The notes below the pieces were generated by a model. That model worked only from the letters and a program-made list of their open reading frames with translations. It made no database searches and was not told where the DNA came from. Made by a program: the position numbers and the translations under genes. From Jiangella mangrovi (GTDB lineage: Bacteria; Actinomycetota; Actinomycetes; Jiangellales; Jiangellaceae): a DNA stretch of 64,000 nt. Below, in pieces: positions 58,314-64,000 of this stretch (positions within the stretch are counted from its first letter, which is position 1; each line of letters opens with the position of its first letter). Where the stretch lies: positions 930,001 through 994,000 of the forward strand of contig NZ_JACHMM010000001.1 in assembly GCF_014204975.1 (NCBI RefSeq). The letters are read 5' to 3'.

Positions 58314-59893
58314 TGCCCGTCGGCGGCGAGGTCGAGCCGCGGGAACAGTGCGTCGCCCTTGGTGACCTCGGCGCCGGGGACCAGCTGGCCCCAGCGGCCG
58401 GCGTCGGCGACCGGCTGGGCGGCCAGCGCGCCGAGCGCCTTCTCGGCCCCCAGGGACTCCCACAGCTTCGCCGTCGCCTTCGGCATGACCGGGTTCAGCA
58501 GCACGGCCAGCGCCCGCAGCGCCTCGGCGGAGGAGTACAGGATGGTGGCCAGACGCTCGCGCTGCGACTCGTCCTTGGCGACGGCCCACGGCTGCTGCTC
58601 GGTGATGTAGCCGTTGGCGGCCTCGACCAGGGTCCAGACGGCGGCCAGCGCCTCGTGCGGGGCGACGCGGTCGACGGCGGCCTCGGCGTCCTGCGCGGCC
58701 TTGGCGGCGACGGCGGCCAGCGCGTCCTCGGCGGGGGTCGACGGCCCAGGGGCCGGCAGCACGCCGTCGAAGTAGCGGCCGACCATGGCGGCGACGCGCG
58801 AGGCGAGGTTGCCCAGCCCGTTGGCGAGCTCGGCCTGGTAGCGCGCGGCGATGTCCTCCCACGAGAACGAGCCGTCGTTGCCGAACGCGATGGCGCGCAG
58901 GAAGTAGTACCGGAACGCGTCGGAGCCGAACGTGTCGATGATCTGCGCCGGGGCGATGCCGGTGAGCTTGGACTTGCTCATCTTCTCGCCGCCGACCAGC
59001 AGCCAGCCGTGCGCGAACACCTTCTTCGGCAGCGGCTCACCGGCGGCCATGAGCATGGCCGGCCAGATGACGGCGTGGAAGCGCAGGATGTCCTTGCCGA
59101 CGAAGTGGATGTCGGCCGGCCAGGTGCTCTGGTACTTCTCCGGGTCGGCGCCGTAGCCGGCCGCCGTGGCGTAGTTGAGCAGCGCGTCGAACCAGACGTA
59201 GATGACGTGCGCGTCGTCCCACGGCACCGGGACGCCCCAGTCGAACGTCGAGCGCGAGATGGAGAGGTCCTGCAGTCCCTGCCGGACGAAGCCGAGCACC
59301 TCGTTGCGGGCGCTCTCGGGCTGCACGAAGTCGGGGTTCTGCTCGTAGAACTCCAGCAGCCGCTCGGTGTAGGCGGACATGCGGAAGAAGTAGTTCGTCT
59401 CCGACAGCTTCTCGACCGGCCGGCCGTGGATCGAGCAGAGCAGCTGCCCCTCGTACTCCCCGGTGCCCTCGACGAGGTCGCCGGGGAGCTTGTACTCCTC
59501 GCAGGCGACGCAGTAGTAGCCCTCGTAGGTGCCCTCGAAGATCTCGCCGGCGTCGTAGAGGTGCTGGATGAAGTCCTGCACCCGGGCCACGTGCCGCGGC
59601 TCGGTGGTGCGGATGAAGTCGTCGTTCGATGCGTCGATGGTCTCGAGCACCGGCTTCCAGGCGGTGTCGACCAGCCGGTCGGCCCACTCCTGCGGGGTGA
59701 CGCCGTTGGCCTCGGCCGTGCGCATGACCTTCTCGCCGTGCTCGTCGGTGCCGGTGAGGAACCAGACATCCTCCTGGCGCTGACGGTGCCAGCGGGCGAT
59801 GAAGTCGGTGGCTACGGTCGTGTACGCGTGGCCGATGTGCGGTGCGTCGTTGACGTAGTAGATCGGCGTGGTGACGTAGAACGCCTTGGGCAT
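58310..59893 (-). CDS. metG: Methionyl-tRNA synthetase
   Basis: 527 aa. Class I synthetase with HIGH motif (DAPHIGHAYTTV at ~16-27) and KMSKS (GGEKMSKSK at ~300-308); FLTGTDEHGEKV and FVGKDILRFHAVIWPAML are MetRS landmarks; cysteines in YCVACEEYKL may bind zinc. No C-terminal EMAP-II domain. ATG 59893. First gene of metG-tatD-rpf-rsmA-ispE. Confidence 0.97.
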   Translation of the reverse strand: MPKAFYVTTPIYYVNDAPHIGHAYTTVATDFIARWHRQRQEDVWFLTGTDEHGEKVMRTAEANGVTPQEWADRLVDTAWKPVLETIDASNDDFIRTTEPRHVARVQDFIQHLYDAGEIFEGTYEGYYCVACEEYKLPGDLVEGTGEYEGQLLCSIHGRPVEKLSETNYFFRMSAYTERLLEFYEQNPDFVQPESARNEVLGFVRQGLQDLSISRSTFDWGVPVPWDDAHVIYVWFDALLNYATAAGYGADPEKYQSTWPADIHFVGKDILRFHAVIWPAMLMAAGEPLPKKVFAHGWLLVGGEKMSKSKLTGIAPAQIIDTFGSDAFRYYFLRAIAFGNDGSFSWEDIAARYQAELANGLGNLASRVAAMVGRYFDGVLPAPGPSTPAEDALAAVAAKAAQDAEAAVDRVAPHEALAAVWTLVEAANGYITEQQPWAVAKDESQRERLATILYSSAEALRALAVLLNPVMPKATAKLWESLGAEKALGALAAQPVADAGRWGQLVPGAEVTKGDALFPRLDLAADGQ

Positions 59894-59919
59894 GCGCCCG
59901 ATGGTAGTCCCCGCCCATC

Positions 59920-59973
59920 CATGATCATCAACCGCTGGCGACACCATGACGTCGCCAACGGTTGATGATCATG
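59920..59973. repeat. TGATCAT-core palindrome 5 (left bracket of the AbiEi-like gene)
   Basis: 23-nt arms 59920-59942 (starting CATGATCATCAACCG) and 59951-59973 pair with one mismatch over the 8-nt loop ACCATGAC. Its reverse complement nearly equals the element at 60992-61045. It lies between divergent metG and the AbiEi-like gene, so it is not a terminator. Confidence 0.88.
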
Positions 59974-60034
59974 TGGATACCCACGAGGTTGTCCACACAT
60001 CACGTTCTGGCCCTGGCGCACAGCGCGCGCGTCG

Positions 60035-61040
60035 ATGAGGCTCGGCGGCGTGGGACTGCCTTCCGATGTCGCCGTGATCGCCGCGCAGCAGCACGGCGTG
60101 ATCGGCCTCGACCAGGCGATCGCGGCCGGGCTGACGCAGCGACGCATCGGCTGGCTCGTGCGCTCGGGGCGCTGGCGGCGCGTGCACGCCCGGGTGTACG
60201 CCGTCTTCCCCGGACCGCTCTCGTTCGAGGGCCTCGTCTGGGCCGCGATCCTGCGCGCCGGCCGGGGCGCGGTCGCCAGTCACCGGACGGCCGCGTACCT
60301 CGATGGTCTCTGCGACGAACCCGGGCCGGTGGTGCACGTCACCGTGCCGGCTGACCGGCACGTGCGCAGCCGGATCGACGGCGTCCGGGTCCACTACGCG
60401 CACCGCTTGGACCGGACGCGTCACCCCACACGCACGCCACCCCGCACCCGTACCGAGGAGACGGTCCTCGACCTGGTCGACATCACCCGCCGTCCGCAGG
60501 AGGTCGAGACCTGGGTGACGTCGGCCTGCCAGCGCCGCCGCACGACACCAGAGCGCCTCGCCGACGCGCTCGCGCTGCGCAAGAAGATCCGCTGGCGGCC
60601 GATGGTGGAGAGCATGCTGAGCGACGTCGAGGAGGGTGCGCAATCGCCGCTCGAGCTCCGTCACCTCCACGCCGTCGAGCGTGCCCATGCCCTGCCTCGC
60701 GGCCATCGGCAACGGCGGGTGACTGGTGGCCGCGTCACCTGGGTGGACGTCGACTACGACCGGTACACGCTCCGGGTCGAGCTCGACGGCCGGGTCGGAC
60801 ATGCCGACGAGGGCCGGTTCCGCGACCGTCATCGCGACAACCGCGCCACCACGCACGGACGGGCCACGCTGCGGTACGGCCACGCCGATGTCTTCGGTGA
60901 TCCGTGCGGGGTCGCCGCGGAGCAGGGACGCGTGCGAGGACCGGGGTTGGACCGGAACGCCACGCGCCTGCGGCCCCGACTGTCGTTCGCCCATGATCAT
61001 CAACGGGTGGCGACGTCATGGTGTCGCCAGCGGTGGATGA
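60035..61040 (+). pseudogene. AbiEi-antitoxin-like / DUF559 endonuclease-domain protein, frameshifted
   Basis: About 330 codons. The N-terminal winged helix (HGVIGLDQAIAAGLTQRRIG, GRWRRVHARVYAV) matches the AbiEi antitoxin N-terminal region, with a linking domain (SHRTAAYLDGL) and a C-terminal DUF559/Vsr-like nuclease fold (VDVDYDRYTLRVELDGRVGH, DRHRDNRATTHGRATLRYG). The frame breaks between 60911 and 60945. The expected ending EDRGWTGTPRACGPDC continues in the +1 frame to TGA 61038-61040 inside palindrome 6. Start uncertain. Related genes are common in actinobacteria and of unproven role. Confidence 0.7.
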
Positions 61041-61045
61041 TCAAG
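60992..61045. repeat. TGATCAT-core palindrome 6 (right bracket of the AbiEi-like gene)
   Basis: Arms 60992-61014 and 61023-61045 pair with a few mismatches around the 8-nt loop GTCATGGT. It is nearly the reverse complement of palindrome 5, so the AbiEi-like gene is enclosed by inverted copies. It contains the stop codon of that gene and ends 10 nt before the converging oxidoreductase stop. Confidence 0.85.
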
Positions 61046-61054
61046 CGAGGAGGG

Positions 61055-61930
61055 TCAGAGCTTGGGCACGACGGTCTCGAAGAACAGCTCGACCTGGCGG
61101 CGGGTGTCGCCGCGTACCGGCCAGAAGACGAAGGTCTCGAAGCCGAGCCGCTCGCGGTAGTCGGTCAGCGCCTCGGCCCAGTGCGCGGCCGGCCCGACCA
61201 GGAGCTGGTCGTTGCGCCGCGCCTGGTCGTCGTCGATGACGCCCATGACGTTGAACACACGCCGGATCGCGGACGGGTCGCGCCCCGCGGCGACGGCGGC
61301 CGCGTCGACCGCGCGCTGCATGGCCGGCACCTCGTCCAGCGACAGGTAGGCATTGGTGGGCAGCCAGCCGTCGGCGTGCCGGCCAGTGAGCGCCAGCATG
61401 CGCGACTTGAACGCGCCGACCCAGACCGGCGGGACGGGGTCCGGCGGGGCTCCGGCGACGGCGACGGCCTCGCGCAGCCGGTAGAACTCGCCGTCGTGGT
61501 CGACGCGGTGACCGCTCCACAGCCGCCGGAGCAGCGGGATCGCCTCGTCCAGCGCGCCGATGGCCTGCCCGAGCGAGCCCCACTGCGCGCCCCACCCGGG
61601 CAGCCCGTCGTACGGCCCGCCGGCGCCCAGCCCCAGCACGAACCGGCCGCCGCTGGTGAACTGCAGCGTCGCGGCGGCCTTCGCGATGACCGTCGGCGAC
61701 CGGAACGGCAGCGCCGTCACGTTCGTCGCGACTCGGACCCGCGACGTCCGGGCGAGCAGCAGCGGGACCAGCGTCCACGCGTCCAGCTCCGACGGCAGGT
61801 ACGGATGGTCGGCGACGGTGACGAGCCCGGCCCCGAGCTCCTCGGCGATGGTGGTCGCCTCGAGGAGCTCGGGAAGCCGCTTCGCCGACGCAGGGAGGGC
61901 CGCGCCGAACTCGATCGCTGTGGTGGTCAT
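61055..61930 (-). CDS. LLM-class (luciferase-like, probably F420-dependent) oxidoreductase
   Basis: 291 aa. TIM-barrel luciferase-like fold: IEFGAALPASAKRLPELLE, VTVADHPYLPSELDAWTLV, VRVATNVTALPFRSPTVIAK, GGRFVLGLGAGG and WVGAFKSRMLALTGRHADGW. Most such enzymes in actinobacteria use F420; the substrate is unknown. ATG 61930 lies at the expected start point of a SoxR-like promoter, so translation is probably leaderless. Confidence 0.85.
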   Translation of the reverse strand: MTTTAIEFGAALPASAKRLPELLEATTIAEELGAGLVTVADHPYLPSELDAWTLVPLLLARTSRVRVATNVTALPFRSPTVIAKAAATLQFTSGGRFVLGLGAGGPYDGLPGWGAQWGSLGQAIGALDEAIPLLRRLWSGHRVDHDGEFYRLREAVAVAGAPPDPVPPVWVGAFKSRMLALTGRHADGWLPTNAYLSLDEVPAMQRAVDAAAVAAGRDPSAIRRVFNVMGVIDDDQARRNDQLLVGPAAHWAEALTDYRERLGFETFVFWPVRGDTRRQVELFFETVVPKL

Positions 61931-61936
61931 GCCTCC

Positions 61937-61967
61937 ACTACACAACCTCAACCAACGTTGAGGTCAA
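61937..61967 (-). promoter_or_regulatory. SoxR/MerR-type promoter of the LLM oxidoreductase
   Basis: On the minus strand TTGACC (61962-61967) and TGTAGT (61937-61942) are separated by 19 bp, the long spacer of MerR-activated promoters. The spacer region holds CCTCAAC-GTTG-GTTGAGG (61946-61963), a perfect dyad matching the SoxR box CCTCAAx-N4-xTTGAGG. It overlaps the stop codon of the UvrA-like gene. Confidence 0.7.
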
Positions 61968-64000
61968 GCCTGCCGCGCAGGAACGCGCCGGTCCGCGACG
62001 CAGGCGTCGAGGCGACGGCAGACGGCGTCCCCTCGGCGACCACCCGCCCACCCGCCGCACCGCCGGCGGGCCCGAGGTCCACCACCCAGTCCGCCGCCGC
62101 GATGACGTCGAGGTCGTGCTCGATCGCCACGACGGTGTTCCCGGCGTCGACCAGCCGCCGCAGCACGCCGAGCAGCCGCGCGACGTCGTCGACATGCAGG
62201 CCGGTGGTCGGCTCGTCGAGCAGGTACAGCGTGCGTCCCGTCGACCGCCGGGCCAGTTCCTTCGCCAGCTTGATGCGCTGCGCCTCGCCACCGGACAGCG
62301 TGGTCGTGGGCTGGCCGAGCTGGAGGTACCCGAGCCCGACGTCGGCCAGCAGCCGCAGCCGCGACGCCGCCGCGGGCACGCCGTCGAACACCTCGACCGC
62401 CTCGGCAACCGTCAGCGAGAGCGCCTCGGCGATGTCGAGGCCGCCGTACCGCGCGTGCAGGACGTCGCGGGTGAACCGGCGGCCGCGGCAGATCGGGCAG
62501 CGCACCTGGACGTCGGGCAGGAAGTGCATCGACACCGTCAGCACCCCGGCGCCCGTGCACCGCTCGCACCGCCCGCCGGGCACGTTGAAGGAGAAGTGCC
62601 CGGCGGTGAGGCTCCGCGACCGCGCACCGTCGGTCGCGGCGAACGCCTCGCGGATCGGGGTGAACGCGTCGGACAGGGTCGCGACGTTGGACCGGGGCAT
62701 CCGCCCGGCCGCCTGTTGGTCGATGGTGACGACCTTGTCCAGGTGCTCCCAGCCGTCGATGCCGTCGTGGTCGCCGGGCGGGTCGCCGGCGCCGTGGAAG
62801 CGCTGGCGGCCGGCCTTGTCGACGAGGTCGAGGATCAGCGACGACTTCCCCGACCCCGATGGCCCGGTGACGGCGACCAGCCGCCCCAGGGGCAGCGCGA
62901 GGGTGACGTCCTTCAGGTTGTGCTCGCGTGCGCCCCGGACGACCAGCGCGGGACCGCCGCTGCCGCCGTCGGCCCCCAGCGTCGACGACGACGGCACCCG
63001 CAGCCGCCCGGACAGGTACGCCCCGGTCACCGAGCCCTCGGTCGCGGCCACCTCGTCGGGCGTCCCCGCCGCGACCACCCGGCCGCCGTCGCGCCCGGCG
63101 CCGGGACCGATGTCGATGACGTGGTCGGCGGCCCGGAGCACGTCGAGGTCGTGCTCGATGACCAGCACGGTGTTGCCGAGGTCGCGCAGCCGGCGCAGCA
63201 CGTCGACCAGCCGCGCGCTGTCGGCCGGATGCAGGCCGATGGTCGGCTCGTCCAGGACGTAGAGCACGCCGGTCAGCCCGGACCCGAGCAGCGCCGCCAG
63301 CCGGAGCCGCTGCGCCTCGCCTGCGGACAGGCTGGGCGTGGCGCGCTCGAGGGTGAGGTAGTCGACGCCGACGTCGACCAGCCGCCGGACCCGTTCGTGG
63401 AGGTCGGCGACCACGGGCTCGGCGAAGCGCCACTCCTCGGCGGTGACCCGGTCGCGCAGCGCGTCGATCCAGGCCGCCAGCTCGCTCAGCGGCAGCCGGG
63501 CGGCGTCGACGACGGTCAGCCCGGCGACGGTGACCTTCCGGCTCTCGGGCCGCAGCCGGGTGCCGTCGCAGTCGGGGCAGGTCTCCTGGCGCAGCACCCG
63601 CTCGGTCCTCTCGCGGTAGCCGGCGTCCTCGATGCGGTCGGCGTAGCGGCGCAGCACCGCCGTCGCCACGCCCTCGAACCGGCCGGCGGACACCGTCCGC
63701 GGCGGCTGCGCCGACGCGTCGACGTGGCGGCGGAACTGCGGGCTCTCGACGCCGTGGACCAGCAGGTCGCGCTGGGCCAGGCCCAGCTCGCGGACCGGCA
63801 CGTAGGCGTCGAACTCGAACCCGTAGTGCGTGCCGGCGGCCTGCAGGATCGGGATGTTGCGGTCGGTCAGCACCGGCTGCCAGCCGAGTACCGCGCCCTC
63901 CGCCACGCTGACGCCGTCGTCGATGAGCAACGACACGTCGGGCCGCATGACCACGCCGAGACCGGTGCAGGTGGGGCACGCGCCGGCCGGCTTGTTGAAG
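61948..64000 (-). CDS. UvrA-family ATPase (UvrA2/DrrC-like paralogue), partial
   Basis: 684 codons are present; the N-terminus lies beyond base 64000 (the visible end begins FNKPAGACPTCTGLG, the first zinc finger). Later motifs are LSAGEAQRLRLA with VLYVLDEPTIGLHP (first signature/Walker B), GPSGSGKSSLILDL (second Walker A), the CxxC finger CERCTGAGV...CPICRG, and LSGGEAQRIKLAKEL with LYLLDEPTTGLHVDD. No uvrB or uvrC nearby. The compact size and sequence suggest the UvrA2 class linked to damage tolerance or drug efflux rather than core repair; this is tentative. Confidence 0.87.
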   Translation of the reverse strand, partial: FNKPAGACPTCTGLGVVMRPDVSLLIDDGVSVAEGAVLGWQPVLTDRNIPILQAAGTHYGFEFDAYVPVRELGLAQRDLLVHGVESPQFRRHVDASAQPPRTVSAGRFEGVATAVLRRYADRIEDAGYRERTERVLRQETCPDCDGTRLRPESRKVTVAGLTVVDAARLPLSELAAWIDALRDRVTAEEWRFAEPVVADLHERVRRLVDVGVDYLTLERATPSLSAGEAQRLRLAALLGSGLTGVLYVLDEPTIGLHPADSARLVDVLRRLRDLGNTVLVIEHDLDVLRAADHVIDIGPGAGRDGGRVVAAGTPDEVAATEGSVTGAYLSGRLRVPSSSTLGADGGSGGPALVVRGAREHNLKDVTLALPLGRLVAVTGPSGSGKSSLILDLVDKAGRQRFHGAGDPPGDHDGIDGWEHLDKVVTIDQQAAGRMPRSNVATLSDAFTPIREAFAATDGARSRSLTAGHFSFNVPGGRCERCTGAGVLTVSMHFLPDVQVRCPICRGRRFTRDVLHARYGGLDIAEALSLTVAEAVEVFDGVPAAASRLRLLADVGLGYLQLGQPTTTLSGGEAQRIKLAKELARRSTGRTLYLLDEPTTGLHVDDVARLLGVLRRLVDAGNTVVAIEHDLDVIAAADWVVDLGPAGGAAGGRVVAEGTPSAVASTPASRTGAFLRGRLDLNVG

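Noticed and set aside
59920-59973. Palindrome 5 as an intrinsic terminator
   Set aside because: It lies upstream of both divergent neighbours, so no transcript needs to end there.
61041-63262. Extension of the AbiEi-like gene to a 1075-aa protein
   Set aside because: After the DUF559 part the frame is antisense to the LLM and uvrA2 genes and has no family similarity; the natural ending is in the +1 frame.

Overview
The window is high-GC chromosomal DNA from an actinomycete. Genes start often at GTG, and many are joined by 4-nt ATGA/GTGA overlaps. The gene set is typically actinobacterial: a G5-domain resuscitation-promoting factor, a PerM-like membrane protein, a DtxR/IdeR-type iron box, an F420-type luciferase-like oxidoreductase, an IcmB-like cobalamin subunit, and the syntenic blocks perM-purN-purH, folD-DUF3017-mdh-icd and metG-tatD-rpf-rsmA-ispE. 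Genus and species cannot be fixed from the sequence alone. No rRNA, tRNA, CRISPR array, phage or transposase gene was seen.

Layout. 1-6.4 kb: the tail of a TetR regulator, a CNNM/CBS membrane protein, a phosphoglucomutase gene broken by a one-base frameshift, a divergent ArsR/MFS pair and a DUF2087 regulator. 6.4-11.2 kb: a complete Leloir operon (DeoR regulator, galT, galE, galK, mutarotase) with overlapping genes. 11.2-16.6 kb: small accessory genes, including an iron-box-controlled siderophore-interacting protein and a regulator/MFS pair. 16.6-23.4 kb: a LacI-controlled sugar locus (fucose/D-arabinose-type isomerase, ABC importer without its ATPase, DUF2961/GH172 protein). Two near-identical promoter-operator modules tie both of its transcription units to the LacI protein. 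23.4-24.4 kb: decayed gene remnants carrying palindromic repeats.

24.4-34 kb: a minus-strand housekeeping block (icd, mdh, DUF3017, citrate synthase, folD, DUF5302, purH, purN, perM). 34.1-38.1 kb: two tandem paralogous pairs, each an ECF (SigE-family) sigma factor followed by a single-pass membrane partner. 38.1-41.3 kb: kynureninase, a RibD/DHFR-like reductase with a TetR regulator, and a repeat-rich gap. 41.4-49 kb: sucCD, a 1112-aa secreted phosphodiester glycosidase/metallophosphatase, an IcmB-like subunit and an M23 peptidase with CRP-like and direct-repeat sites upstream. 49-54 kb: an ABC-F ATPase, OhrR-like and XRE-cupin regulators, a methyltransferase and a nucleotidyltransferase-like gene. 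54-59.9 kb: ispE, rsmA, rpf, tatD, metG. 59.9-64 kb: an AbiEi/DUF559-like gene bracketed by inverted palindromic repeats, a luciferase-like oxidoreductase with a SoxR-type promoter, and a UvrA paralogue running off the end.

The most unusual layer is the intergenic DNA. Six imperfect palindromes built on a TGATCAT core recur, and two near-identical inverted copies enclose one gene. A separate ~120-bp dispersed repeat with a perfect 14-nt palindrome occurs twice, 42 kb apart. Several dyads at promoters give testable regulons.
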